A DNA stretch of 64,000 bases from Gigantopelta aegis. Taxonomy: Eukaryota > Mollusca > Gastropoda > Neomphalida > Peltospiridae. Position numbers and translations under genes: made by a program. The notes beneath the pieces are model-generated. The model worked only from the letters and a program-made list of their open reading frames with translations, did not search any database and was not told where the DNA came from. Below, piece by piece: positions 1-10,442 of the stretch. Position 1 is the first letter of the stretch. Each line of letters starts with the position of its first letter. The stretch spans positions 49,964,437-50,028,436 of the forward strand of contig NC_054704.1 of assembly GCF_016097555.1 (NCBI RefSeq), written 5' to 3'.

Positions 1-340
1 GATATTCTATTTTGCACAAAAATATACATTTTGTTATTGTCGTGTTCACCGAGATGGACCCTACAAATCACTCATTTTACCTTTAATAGCTATTTAATAT
101 CCTTTTTCTTTATGTACACATGATAATAAATAAACACTAACCGCAACACATTTACATGATTTAAATTGGAGGATCAATTACAGATGACATTTGCTCACAC
201 AATCGAATATGGATTTTTTTTTTATAATCGATCATCTCATCGTAAACCAAACCGATCAAGTTTCGATTATAATCGATCGTTAATTTTTAGAACATCACTA
301 GTCACAACAGTGACGACATCAGGTGTTCGCTAAAAGTGAG
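1..340. other. AT-rich DNA, nothing recognised
   Basis: No coding signal or known repeat is visible. A short inverted motif around the sequence ataatcgatc occurs near 222 and 271. Confidence 0.4.
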
Positions 341-890
341 CGTATCTTTCCCGTCACTCGTGAGAAAAGCAATTAGTTATCCAACAGTCATCTAAACCAT
401 GAAAATTACAGGATTTTTACCAAAAAGATTTAAAAAAATAACAGTGAACGTATCTGAGAAAAGCAATTAGTTATCCAATTAGTCATCTAAACCATGAAAA
501 TTACAGGAATTTTACAAAAAATGTATGTGGTCAATATATAGTCAGAGATTTGTCGTATCGCACCATATCCTCTAACAGTCTATCATAAACGTTTTGAAAC
601 CATTCAGGATTCCTCGATTGTCATCAATATTAGCCATGATGAAACATCTTTTGCTTTCATATGCATGCCATGTTCCTCCATTTCCCTTGATATTTTAACT
701 TTACTCGTGAGAAAAATAATTAAATCACGTTGTAAACGACATAGCCGGTTTTTTGCCAATCTGATTAAAAAATTAGCTAACGTATCTGAGAAAAGCAATT
801 AGTGGAGCTAATTTTAATTAGATTACAGGAATTTTACAAAAAAAAAGATTAACAAAATGTATGTGGCTTTAAAATTTTGGTTTTTCAACT
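341..890. repeat. Degenerate local direct repeats
   Basis: The motif gagaaaagcaattagt recurs at about 362, 456 and 788. The first two copies share roughly 80 bp of flank that ends in an attacagga motif; the third shares the motif and the distal ttacaggaattttac part. This looks like old segmental tandem duplication with later indels. The fold-back at 757-824 lies inside the third copy. Confidence 0.6.
757..824. repeat. Small fold-back element, AATTAGCTC family
   Basis: The left end reads caatctgattaaaaaattag and the right end reads ggagctaattttaattagat, which are inverted copies of each other. The same ends delimit fold-backs at 42917-43131 and 48089-48152, so this is a dispersed family. An isolated end occurs near 1049-1064. 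Confidence 0.55.
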
Positions 891-1240
891 TTATGGATGA
901 TTCCTCTTGTTCTTAAATTACTGTTTTGCTAGTTTCGATTCATTAGATTAGCCTACTGAAAACAAAGGGTCATCCGCATACATTTTCGCTGATAAACAAT
1001 ATAAAAGAAAAAACAAAAAATTTTTATGTTATTCCGACAACTGTGTGGAATTAAAATTAGCTCCAGTTTAAGTAAGCAACAGCTAATTTTAACAACAAAA
1101 ACAATTAAGTGACAGCTTTCAAATAAACAAGTATAAGAATAATGGATGAAAGAAAAAAATTATAATATGAAGAAAGTTTTTAAAAAGCAAGCGAACAAAG
1201 AATAGACATCCCCAAAAGTTTAAAGTTTATTTTGTTTACC

Positions 1241-1493
1241 GATATAGGGGGCCGAATTTACAAAGCCTGTTTATAACTTAAACGCGTGTAACTACATACA
1301 TTTACAAGGCTTAAACGCGTGTAACTACATACATTTACAAGGCTTAAACGTGTGTAACTACATACATTTACAAGGCTTAAACGCGTGTAACTACATACAT
1401 ATACAATGCTTAAACGCGTGTAACTACATACATTTACAATGCTTAAACGCCTGCGTTTAAGAAAAACAGGCTTCGTAAATTCGTCCCTATATC
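1241..1493. mobile_element. MITE with TIRs and an internal tandem array
   Basis: Ends of about 30 bp are inverted copies: gatatagggg followed by a cgaattta-caaagcctgttt stretch on the left, and aaacaggcttcgtaaattcg then tccctatatc on the right. The interior is almost entirely the 33-bp array listed separately. No coding capacity is seen, so it would be non-autonomous. TIR-bounded elements with a central tandem array are known in molluscs; the assignment here rests only on structure. Confidence 0.7.
1278..1450. repeat. 33-bp tandem repeat, 5 full copies
   Basis: Units start at 1278, 1311, 1344, 1377 and 1410, each beginning ttaaacgcgtgtaactac and ending acaaggc or acaatgc, followed by a partial unit. 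Units differ at only one to three bases. The last partial unit, ttaaacgc, is followed by its own inverse gcgtttaa, making a short hairpin at the array edge. Confidence 0.9.
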
Positions 1494-1949
1494 CTTTATT
1501 TGCACTTTCTCACAGACACCATAATGTTTGCGTCCCATTACCTTAAAAGCATATTGTCACAGACCACTGACCTATTTAATGGTTTAACAAAGTATTACCT
1601 GAACAAAAATAATTTGATTTGTCCCTAAATGTACTTTATTAAAACATCTTCATAACCACCATACTAATTTTGTAAAAATAACTGAATTATGGCAATGGTC
1701 CATAATTCAAAAACTAAAATTGCCGAGAGGGATGACATGGATTTCACTCCATCATGGTTCAGTTAAGATGATGCGATAGCTAGATTTGGTTTTCAAATGC
1801 CTTTAAATCTCCTGTAATAAGCATAATTCGGAACGTACATTTATGTTTTATGCCTCAAATTAATTGCAGAACATTTGCCTATAATTTATAACTAAATAAC
1901 ATAAATAAATCCACATTATAATCATTTACACGAGACAGAAACATTGCAA
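1494..1949. other. AT-rich DNA, nothing recognised
   Basis: No ORF, splice-flanked exon or repeat was recognised on either strand. Confidence 0.4.
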
Positions 1950-2089
1950 AACGTCGAAAGTTTACGCGTCACAGACACGTGAATGTCAGGTTAACTATAC
2001 GTCAGTCTAATCGATTTCCATCGTATAGTTTTTTCATTGGACGTATGTCATTGGTGACCTGGTCATCACCTAGGAACAGCCAGTTGTAT
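1950..2089 (-). repeat. R4 repeat, part left of the LINE
   Basis: This stretch continues, after the LINE, at 8046-8165. The joined flanks match in order the uninterrupted R4 copies at 29.39 and 30.55 kb and the one at 46.86 kb (compared in reverse complement). R4 is therefore the pre-insertion target of the LINE. Confidence 0.7.
2014..2089. repeat. 76-bp target site duplication, left copy
   Basis: Identical at all 76 positions to 8046-8121. It begins atttccatcgtatag and ends cagccagttgtat. Only one copy is present in uninterrupted R4 repeats, as expected for a duplication made on insertion of the LINE. Confidence 0.85.
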
Positions 2090-2313
2090 ATATATTCTTT
2101 ATTCCTCTTAAAGAGAGTTGTAACAACAAAACAACAGATATACAGATATACATACAAAGAAATAATTACAGCACAGAGACAAACAAGTATACATATTAGT
2201 GAAAACTACAGAGAAGAATTAAAAGAAAACGATTTTCAAAATAAACATAATATTAAATGTATTTTACAATTGTACATGCACACAAGGTGTGCCGTTTTGC
2301 TGTGCACTGTATC

Positions 2314-5300
2314 TCAGTTATTAATTAACGTGTTAAAATATGTTTTACTTAATAAATATATGAATTCTACGACAACCTCAACATAGGATTTCGTGGTATC
2401 TTTATCAAGGTTTAAGGTCGGATTGCAAGATAGTAATTGAGTAATGAACGCCTCGTCTGAAAGATAATGCAATTCTGTGCTTAGCTCAATTGGACCAATA
2501 TCTAAGATTGAACACCAAAAGTCATCTCTGGTTTTAGATAAATACTGACAGCTAATTATAACATGTATAAGAAGATCGGAGTAATGTAAATTACAAAGGG
2601 AACAAAAACCTTGAGATGATCGAGGCCTCCATGTAGCGCATATACTTATAACATGATGTGCCTGTTCTTTTAGCAAAGGGTTTGAACGAGAAATATCCCA
2701 TGCTTTATGTATTTGTAGGTTTGGGTGGATTTGTAGAAAATGATTAGTATCCGGAGTTACAGATATTTGTCTTTTCCATTCTGTTTCCTCAAACTCGAAG
2801 ACACAATTCTTCACTATTCTTTTCCATGTTTGTTTGGGAGGAAATATGGACGTTTTATAGTAGTCATCTAAGTATGCAATTAATTTATATTTGCAAAGGA
2901 TCCTATGTATGTCTGCTGCAAATCCAACTGGAGAAGAAATGCACATATTTTTAAAACATAATAATCTGCTTGTTATAACCTTATAGGGTAACGTCCATGT
3001 AGGTAAGCGAAGGAGATGTCCTAGGAAATATAGTTTATTAGTGTCTATTTTTGCTTCAACTGAAATAGTACCAATTAACCCTAAACATATGTTTGTTCGT
3101 GTCCTTTTTGGTAAACCCTGAATACTTTTTATTGCAAATCTGAAGGCCCTTTCTAGTGCTAATATTTCGCTTTTGGTAATAGAGTTCCATAGTTCACACC
3201 CATAGAGAGCTTTGGATAAGCAAAGAGCATTAACTAATTTTACACTTGTAGCTGGATTTAGGCCGCGTGGGTGACACCCTGATTGCAAAAGTACCATACT
3301 TGTAGACTTGATAGTCTTACATGCTTGTAAGGTTCGATCCCAGTTATTTAGATTTTTATTCAAAGTGATGCCAACATGTTTTATAGAATTTGTGATAGAT
3401 ATTTGTTTATTATATAGAAAAAAGGGTGGATCACCCTCTCTACAGAAATTAATCATTTGACTTTTAAGCGACGAGAATATGAATCGCCATTTTAAGCTAT
3501 ACTGTTCACAGATCAATAGCATATCTTGCATATTGCTTGATGTAGGAGAAATAATAGCTATATCGTCCGCTTGTGTGGGGCAAGATACGTGAACATCAAG
3601 TATCATAGTTCCTTTTTTTGATCCGCTTAACTTGCTTAGCAATTCGTTTATGTATAAAACATATAGTTTAGGAGAAAGAATACTACCTTGACATAACCCC
3701 CTTTGTTGCCTGAAGTACTGTGAGTATATATTGTTTACAAAAACACAAGATTTGGCATTGCTATATATCCTGTTCAAAATAAGCCAGACTTTAGGAGGGA
3801 TTCCTATTTCTGATAGTTTATATAGAAAACCTGCATGCCAGACAGTATCGAAGGCTTTTGAACTATCCAGAAATGCGACACAAGTGCCGTCACTGCGTTC
3901 CTTATAGTGATTTAATGTTTCTTGTAACACAAAAGAAGCATCGATGCTCGACAGGCCTTTTTGAAATCCACATTGATGATTATTCGGGTAATCAGCCGAT
4001 GAGACTAGCTGTGGCATTAATGATTCTAAAACTTTCTCAAAAATCTTAAAAACTACAGATAAAAGCGTAATCCCTCTGTATGAATCTGGACTTAATTTGG
4101 ACATATTATGTCCTTTGTAAATGCATACCAAGATACCGCGATGCCATTCATCAGGAATACATCCATTGTTAACCATTAGTGAAAATAACCTTGATAGGCA
4201 GAAGAAGAGATATTCGCCTCCATATTTAATATGTTCATAAAATATTCCATCTAGGCCACATGACTTGTTATTTGGAAGCTTGGAGCATATATTGCTAACT
4301 AAATTTGGTGAAATATCAAAGTTTTCATCCGATCTTAGTGCATCAGCTTTAAATGCCGACACCTTGGCTTCTAAGCTTGATTTAAATTTATCATCAAAAT
4401 TCGCATCTGTTGGGTCGCTAAACACTTTGCAAAAATGACCAGCCATAGAGTTACAAATATCTACTGGATGAGTAATAACTTTCGTATCGACCATGAGGGA
4501 CATTATTGAGCTACTTCTTTTTTTATTACGAAGTGTGGTCCATAAAGTCTTGTGGTCAACATCACAGGCTTCGTCTAGGGAATTATAAAAATCCCTTTCA
4601 TATTTCAAGTATGCGTTTTGGAGAGTCATACGAAATGCATCTTTTGCTTTTTTGTACAACCTAAACGTGTCAAATTGCATACCACGTGGTCTACCTTCAG
4701 CTAACCACAGACGTCTGCGATACGACATTTCTACATGACATTCTTTAACTGCATCAGACCAATATGGCTTCGAATGTTTGTTATATTTTGAACAAGGAAT
4801 AGTTTCCTTGGCTGCTTGAGTTAATACATTTATTATCTTATTGTAAAATTTAAGAATATCGGATGCTGATGCACTCTTGCTTGGGATATGTATTGGCCAT
4901 AACATGTGAGAAACGGCGAAAGTATAGTCTTTTAACAAATTATGACGTCTTGCCTTTTCCCAAGAACGTTTTTCTGGTGGGATGCTTTGTTCCTCTTTAG
5001 AATCATTGACTAAAATTGAACACATTACTGGTTTATGATCAGAAAGCAAGAGCTCACAGTCGTCTTTGACTAATGCATTTTGAACATAGGGGATTAAATA
5101 ATCAGGTACTAGAATGTGATCTATAGCTGAGGAAGGACCTCCAGTATGAGATTCGTAAGTATGAGACGGACCTTTACCAAAAAGTTGAACATTGATTGAA
5201 ACCAAGTTATGTCTACTAACAAATGTATGGAAGATATCACTTCTTCTCTTTTTAACAAATCGGGTTTTTGGACCCGCTATTTTTACATTAAGATCACCAA

Positions 5301-5769
5301 TAATAATAACAGTTCCTTTTGAACTATAGGCAATGTACAATTCCTCCAACAAATCCAAACATTCAAGATATAAATCATTCGATAAATTAGATGCAGGAAG
5401 ATAAGCACAAAATACATAGATGGCTGTGGAATCGCTGAACACAACTTCAATTCCTATAATACGATCACTTTCAATTTCTATTATAGTTGTACATCGACTC
5501 AAATGTTTCTTAACAAGTAGAGCTACACCGCCTTTGTTAATAATTCGGTATAATGTGGGGTCTTTTTCTGTAGCACATTTCGTAAATGCAGTGTAATTAG
5601 GGTCAATAGTATTTAAGAAGTTACTGTTATATTTTCTTAAATGGTGCTCACTAATTCCACAAACATCTATATCATGTTCGTTTAAACATGTAAGTAAATA
5701 GGGTGTTCCAGACATAACACCCCGACAGTTCCAACACATAATGTTAATCACGAACTGAGCCATTTTCAT
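2314..5769 (-). CDS. LINE ORF2: APE endonuclease and reverse transcriptase
   Basis: An 1151-residue uninterrupted reading frame. The N-terminal apurinic-type endonuclease shows CWN (13-15), E41 in ISEHH, GDLN (158-161), IDH (216-218) and SDH (243-245), the usual metal- and DNA-contacting set. The reverse transcriptase follows: FLDSSKAFD (633-641, catalytic Asp), GLCQGSILSP (691-700) and QADDIAII with the Asp pair at 735-736. The C-terminal part has a Cys/His cluster (FCSLCNLHYS and a later C) like the finger found near the end of many LINE ORF2 proteins. Family knowledge: the product nicks target DNA and copies its own RNA at the nick. The start at 5769 overlaps the end of ORF1, and the next Met is two codons later; either is possible. 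It appears fully coding; whether it is active cannot be judged here. Confidence 0.93.
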   Translation of the reverse strand: MKMAQFVINIMCWNCRGVMSGTPYLLTCLNEHDIDVCGISEHHLRKYNSNFLNTIDPNYTAFTKCATEKDPTLYRIINKGGVALLVKKHLSRCTTIIEIESDRIIGIEVVFSDSTAIYVFCAYLPASNLSNDLYLECLDLLEELYIAYSSKGTVIIIGDLNVKIAGPKTRFVKKRRSDIFHTFVSRHNLVSINVQLFGKGPSHTYESHTGGPSSAIDHILVPDYLIPYVQNALVKDDCELLLSDHKPVMCSILVNDSKEEQSIPPEKRSWEKARRHNLLKDYTFAVSHMLWPIHIPSKSASASDILKFYNKIINVLTQAAKETIPCSKYNKHSKPYWSDAVKECHVEMSYRRRLWLAEGRPRGMQFDTFRLYKKAKDAFRMTLQNAYLKYERDFYNSLDEACDVDHKTLWTTLRNKKRSSSIMSLMVDTKVITHPVDICNSMAGHFCKVFSDPTDANFDDKFKSSLEAKVSAFKADALRSDENFDISPNLVSNICSKLPNNKSCGLDGIFYEHIKYGGEYLFFCLSRLFSLMVNNGCIPDEWHRGILVCIYKGHNMSKLSPDSYRGITLLSVVFKIFEKVLESLMPQLVSSADYPNNHQCGFQKGLSSIDASFVLQETLNHYKERSDGTCVAFLDSSKAFDTVWHAGFLYKLSEIGIPPKVWLILNRIYSNAKSCVFVNNIYSQYFRQQRGLCQGSILSPKLYVLYINELLSKLSGSKKGTMILDVHVSCPTQADDIAIISPTSSNMQDMLLICEQYSLKWRFIFSSLKSQMINFCREGDPPFFLYNKQISITNSIKHVGITLNKNLNNWDRTLQACKTIKSTSMVLLQSGCHPRGLNPATSVKLVNALCLSKALYGCELWNSITKSEILALERAFRFAIKSIQGLPKRTRTNICLGLIGTISVEAKIDTNKLYFLGHLLRLPTWTLPYKVITSRLLCFKNMCISSPVGFAADIHRILCKYKLIAYLDDYYKTSIFPPKQTWKRIVKNCVFEFEETEWKRQISVTPDTNHFLQIHPNLQIHKAWDISRSNPLLKEQAHHVISICATWRPRSSQGFCSLCNLHYSDLLIHVIISCQYLSKTRDDFWCSILDIGPIELSTELHYLSDEAFITQLLSCNPTLNLDKDTTKSYVEVVVEFIYLLSKTYFNTLINN

Positions 5770-8036
5770 TGTTATTGTTAAACTGATTTAAAAACCTTTG
5801 CTTGGAGAGCCACGGTTTTACATAGATACCATAGGGCCAAAAACCTTCACTCTCAATTATGTCTCGGTGTTCGTATAGCACATTAACTTGTGCTGAGGCT
5901 GTTTTTCTGTTATCCCTATTGAAAAATCTCAAAAAGGTTAGTTTAACACCATTTTCACTTAAAAAATCCCTAAGGCCAGCCTCAGTTGACTTTTTGTCAA
6001 TTCCACCAACATAAAAACGAGCCACTTTGTGTTTTGAAACACCACAGAATACTGACTGTTTAGATAAAGTAGCACCACACTGGTCTGTAGGTGCCCATAC
6101 ACTAATGTTGCTGTTGCCATGAGGACAAGAACCGTTAGATAAGTCACGCTGGGTGTGGTGTGTCACGGTGGGCCGATCACGCCGGGTGGTGCGTGCGCTC
6201 AGTGGTGCGGGTGTGGTGCGTCACGGTGGGCCGATCAGGCTGGGTGTGGTGTGTCACGGTGGGCCGATCATGCTGGGTGTGGTGTGTCCCGGTGGACCGA
6301 TCACGCTGGGAGTGATGTGTCGCAGGGGACAAGTCACGCTGGATGTGGTGTGTCCCGGGGGACAAATCTCGATCCGAGTTGTATGTCTCGGAGACCGGCT
6401 CATGGACGGGCAAGGCACTAGTGTTTGCGGAGGTGTCGCGTTCGGGTAAATGCAACTCGTGCTCCTGACGGACAGTACCGTTACATGAATTTGTATTGAG
6501 GGCTGATGAATCCAGTACAGTTGATTCACTGACGCTATGGGACGCCAGTAACGTGCTACACTCAGTGTGTGTACGCGGTTTGCCATTCACGGCACTCGCG
6601 GTTGAATCGCATGTATTGAATGTTTCTGTTGATATGTTACGTGTTATTGCCTCTCGGTAACTTTTCTTCGCCGAAACATTTTTTATTTCTTTTTCCAATA
6701 AACACACGCGTTTCCGCATATCAGTTGTTGAGGTTGTTACTGACTTTATTAAATTTGTCATCTCATCCAAATTTTCTTCTATGTCTTTCACTTTTGTGTT
6801 TGTTATCTGAACTTTCGATTTGATTGATGAAACTCCCATACTTTTTTCGTCGGCTAGACGAGAAATATTAAGACAACCATTATCAACTTTCTGTTTAAGA
6901 CAGATGAAATCTTTCTGCAAATGATCATGTGAAGTTTTAATTTGTCCTGTTGTTTGTTCTAATTTCTTTAAAGAAACAACTGCACTCTTTAAATCATCAA
7001 ATGCTTGGATGTGAGATTTCATATCGGTGTTGTTTTTGTCAATGTCAGACCTGAGATTTTTATTTTGTTCATAAACCTTTTTAAATTCCCCCAGAGTTTG
7101 TTTTAACATAGTTTTATGATCTATTGACTGCTTCTCCAGCTTTTTTTGAACAGTAATTACTGTTTCTTTTAACTGTTGATTTTCATTTTGTAATTGTGCA
7201 TATAGTTCTTTTTGATTATTTAATTGTTGTCGCAAGTCCGACAGTTCTGTTTTAAGAGTAGAATGTTGCTTGGCTTGCTCTTCTATTTTATTGCGAGAAC
7301 AGTCGATGTCTTGAATCAGTTCACCGCGAAGCGTAATCAGGTCGCGTTCAATACGAGCAAGCGATTCACGGAACACAATGCCCAATGTGTCGCTCTGAAC
7401 CTCGCCTGAACACTGCTCACTGTCTGTTGTAAGGGTTTGACGTTTGGATATGTTTATTACATCAAACAAATCTTCGTTCATGTCTCCCCGTGAAGATCGA
7501 AATAATATAAAACAATCTTTTGCGAGTTTTTTAATCATGCTTTCGCCTGTTCTTGTTCGCGCCTCATGTCTTCTTTTTAACTGAGCCGTTTTGTGCTCAA
7601 ACTGTTCATTGTTTTTGCACAATTTTAACAATTCATGGCGTAGAATTTCTAATTCATTTTTATCATTTTCGACAATTTCAATAAGGCGATCAGTAAACAC
7701 ATCTTTAGGTAGACATGACAAGTCACTGAAGATAAACTGTAGCAGATCACAGCATTTTCTTGGCACTTGACTATGTAAACATTGATTTGTTTGAACATCA
7801 GTTGTGTCGACAATGGGGTATGTCATGCTACCCTCAGAAGGGCTCGCAAGTCCACCCATATAAGTGTACGAAAAGTCATCAAAAAATGGCGTTGTGGGTA
7901 CAACATTAACTATATCCATACCTGATGGGTTAACTCTTCGAGTAATGTGGGTATGACAATCTGCAGTAGCTGTAGAACTTGAATTATCAAGATTGTTATC
8001 AGAGCGTATACCGGGTGGTTGACCACCGGTCGCCAT
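5744..8036 (-). pseudogene. LINE ORF1, split by a 2-nt deletion
   Basis: The frame opens at ATG 8036 (MATGGQPPG) and runs to a stop at 6177. A second frame from about 6166 to 5744 encodes the C-terminal end. The frame is also open upstream to 8156, but that part reads into the target duplication and R4, so 8036 is the likelier start. The N-terminal half is unremarkable; the middle is a long coiled coil rich in Lys, Glu, Gln and Leu heptads (about 8036-6660 in DNA). Then comes a repetitive THHTQRD-type segment, and last a domain with FYVGGID and later EGFWPYGIYVKPW that looks like the RRM-like RNA-binding fold of LINE ORF1 proteins. The frame change falls in the minisatellite near 6184-6193, where one unit lacks 2 nt relative to its neighbours. 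ORF1 proteins of this kind coat the element RNA. Confidence 0.8.
6130..6415 (-). repeat. In-frame 33-bp minisatellite within LINE ORF1
   Basis: About nine degenerate units of 33 bp encode an 11-residue THHTQRDRPTV-like repeat on the minus strand. The unit near 6184 lacks 2 nt, and the unit beside it has a 6-nt length difference that preserves the frame. Array slippage explains both changes. Confidence 0.8.
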
Positions 8037-8045
8037 CTTTAACGC

Positions 8046-8121
8046 ATTTCCATCGTATAGTTTTTTCATTGGACGTATGTCATTGGTGACCTGGTCATCA
8101 CCTAGGAACAGCCAGTTGTAT
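8046..8121. repeat. 76-bp target site duplication, right copy
   Basis: Identical to 2014-2089. On its outer side the sequence continues gtcttgaaattgttaac, exactly as in uninterrupted R4 copies. Confidence 0.85.
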
Positions 8122-8205
8122 GTCTTGAAATTGTTAACACACGTACATGTAACCAAAACTAACGCATGGCGTTCTCACCAACGGGTGTGTAAGAAAAAAA
8201 GGAGT

Positions 8206-8597
8206 ATAGTTTGTTTTATTTAACGACGCCACTAGAGCACAATGATTTTTTTATCTTATCATCGGCTATTGGTCGTCAAACATATGGTCATTCTGACACT
8301 GTTTTTAGAGGAAACCCGCTGTCGCCACATAGGCTACTCTTTTACGACAGGCAGCAAGGGATCTTTTATTTGCGCTTCCCACAGGCAGGATAGCACAAAC
8401 CATGACCTTTGTTGAACCAGTTATGGCTCACTGGTCGGTGCAAATGGTTTACACATACTCATTGAGCCTTGTGGAGCACTCACTCAGGGTTTGGAATCGG
8501 TATCTGGATTAAAAATCCCATGCCTCGACTGGGATCCGAACCCAGTACCTACCAGCCTGTAGATCGATGGCCTAACCACGGCGCCACCGAGGCCGGG
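8206..8597 (-). mobile_element. SINE, type C head with A-type tail
   Basis: Read on the minus strand it starts with a tRNA-like head (A-box region gtggttaggccatcg, B-box gggttcggatcccag at 8529-8543), then a body containing gggatcttttatttgc in plus-strand sense, and ends with the cgttaaataaaacaaac tail. Long ORFs crossing it are translations of the SINE, not genes. Confidence 0.85.
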
Positions 8598-8740
8598 GTG
8601 TGTAAGAAAGTCAGGTGCAACGATATCGAGTTCTGTACATATCATACGTGCCCCGATACAATAAGGGGCGGGTATGTGGCAATACTGGTATTATATATTA
8701 TAACCATAGTATTGTTTGAGAGGTACCTATGTCACCTATG

Positions 8741-8960
8741 CATCGGTGGTATCGTGGTTAAGCCATCGGACATAAGGATTGTAGGTACTGGGTTCGCAGC
8801 CAGGTACCGGCTCCCACCCAGAGCGAGTTTAACGACCTACTCAGTGTTAAGACCACTACGCCCTCTTCTCTCTCACCAACTACTACAATTACTTGATAGC
8901 CGAGGTGTGTCCACGACAGCGTGCTTGAACCTTAATTGGATATAAGCACGAAAATAAGTT
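8741..8960 (+). mobile_element. SINE, type B
   Basis: The tRNA-like head has tcgtggttaagccatcgg (A-box region) and ggttcgcagcc (B-box). The body contains ggctcccacccagagcgag and the end has gcttgaaccttaattggat. Related copies lie at 36968-37232 and 44141-44333. Confidence 0.8.
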
Positions 8961-9070
8961 GAAATGAATGTACGCAACATTCGTTTGGTAACATGTACGG
9001 TTCAATAACGCAACATGATTCAAAATTGATAGCAGTTGTCTTATTCAGGGGGTGTTCCCAGTTGCACGGA

Positions 9071-9086
9071 CCCCCCCCCCCCCCCC
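9071..9086. repeat. Poly(C), 16 bp
   Basis: Uninterrupted run of 16 C. Confidence 0.95.
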
Positions 9087-9229
9087 TGAAAAACAACCCC
9101 ACCACGTAGATCTAAATTGATGTCCACGTAAAATTTATAATTTCAAATTATAAACATTTACATATTGTTACATCACAATCAAGTGATATGATAAAATTAA
9201 AGCACCTCATTATTTAATAAGTAAAAAAA

Positions 9230-9290
9230 GATGAGAGAGAGAGAGAGAGGCGAGAGAGAGAGATTCAAGAGAGAGAGAGGAGAGATAAAC

Positions 9291-9350
<60 letters not shown>

Positions 9351-9362
9351 TAGATAGAGAGA
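9230..9362. repeat. GA microsatellite
   Basis: Interrupted GA tract with a pure core at about 9293-9345 and a short GATA end. ORFs through it are low-complexity Ser-Leu translations. Confidence 0.95.
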
Positions 9363-9540
9363 CATACTTCTGAGTAGCCTTAACCATAACTTATTCTCAT
9401 GTGTTGAGTAATGGCCGGGAATAATTCCCATGAAGAATAACTCTGCATCACACTCTGCACTTCGAAACATATTTGCACGATTTGGACCACTCGAACAGGT
9501 ATTTTCTAATAATGGTTTTGTTTCATTTGTTTATAAAAAT

Positions 9541-9732
9541 TAGTCCTGTATTCATCTGTATGCAAGATATGGTCCAGACAAGGATTTACTGTGTAGTAGA
9601 CCTTGAAAGGTAGGTCACAGCGTCCTAGTAATAGTACCCGACACACCGCCATCCCAAGTTGTTTCTACATGTGAGATTTGATGGTCTTGTATGCATCTGT
9701 ATGCAAGATGTGGTCCGGACAAGACAAAAACT
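9541..9732. repeat. R3 interspersed repeat copy
   Basis: Shares caccgccatcccaagttgtt, gatggtcttgtatgcatctg and a twofold tgcaagat-tggtcc motif with 11238-11498 and 13033-13262. No TIR, tail or coding potential was seen. Confidence 0.7.
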
Positions 9733-9952
9733 AAATTGGTACGCATCAAATACCATTCAGTCAATTCAAATAATAAAATTCTTCCACAGTTCTATGTATA
9801 CATTACTCTTTCCCAGAAGATGAATATAAAAATTTGTATTTAATTTAGTTGTGGGTTTTTTTGACAATACACCAGTCCACATACATATCCATGCTGTCCT
9901 CGATCCAAGATCAATTTTTTTTGCATAAAGATGAAGTTTTCAACTGAATTTA

Positions 9953-10159
<207 letters not shown>

Positions 10160-10442
10160 TTAATCATTGAACTGATGATAATCATTGAAATGAGGCTAAA
10201 TGTTTTTACAGGGGCAGATAGCAAATGTTGCTAAAAACTGATTTTTAACAATCAGTTCCACAAACAATTTCTGTGTTCCATCTTATTTTTCAGTACTTAA
10301 GAAATATCGCGAATTCCTGTTTTTCTTGAGTAAAATAAGGTTAAATCTTTCATCTGAGTCCATCTCAAGTCAATGCATGGCTGATAAAAAAAAGTTACAC
10401 TATTACTGTGTCAGTTTAATTTGAAGAACTGCTCTTCAATTT

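Larger units (their letters stand above)
2090..8045 (-). mobile_element. Near-intact non-LTR retrotransposon (LINE)
   Basis: A 5.96-kb element read on the minus strand, with ORF1 at the right and an endonuclease-reverse transcriptase ORF2 at the left, overlapping by 26 nt. It is flanked by a perfect 76-bp direct repeat and sits inside an R4 repeat. The 3' end is at 2090 and carries a short TA-rich tail, not a long poly(A). The 5' end gives only about 9 nt before the ORF1 ATG at 8036, so the 5' UTR is either tiny or truncated. Insertion looks young: the duplication has no mismatches and ORF2 is open over 1151 codons. The one visible defect is a 2-nt loss in ORF1. Clade is uncertain; an APE-type endonuclease with this RT order fits the Jockey/CR1-like groups. 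Confidence 0.9.

Noticed and set aside
1278-1450. Regular 33-bp repeats, possible CRISPR-like array
   Set aside because: Units are contiguous with no unique spacers, lie within TIRs and are in animal DNA.
6153-6449. Plus-strand Gly-Val-Cys-rich open frames
   Set aside because: They are antisense translations of the LINE ORF1 minisatellite.
2014-8121. 76-bp direct repeats as LTRs of an LTR element
   Set aside because: They lack TG...CA ends and belong to the surrounding R4 repeat; the enclosed genes are of LINE type.
8529-8597. tRNA gene candidate from A-box and B-box motifs
   Set aside because: The motifs are the head of a repeated SINE; the flanks do not fold into a full cloverleaf that I can trace.
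8469-8945. 158-codon open frame
   Set aside because: It spans two SINEs on opposite strands and has no family resemblance.
9210-9470. Open frame of Ser-Leu repeats
   Set aside because: It is the translation of a GA microsatellite.
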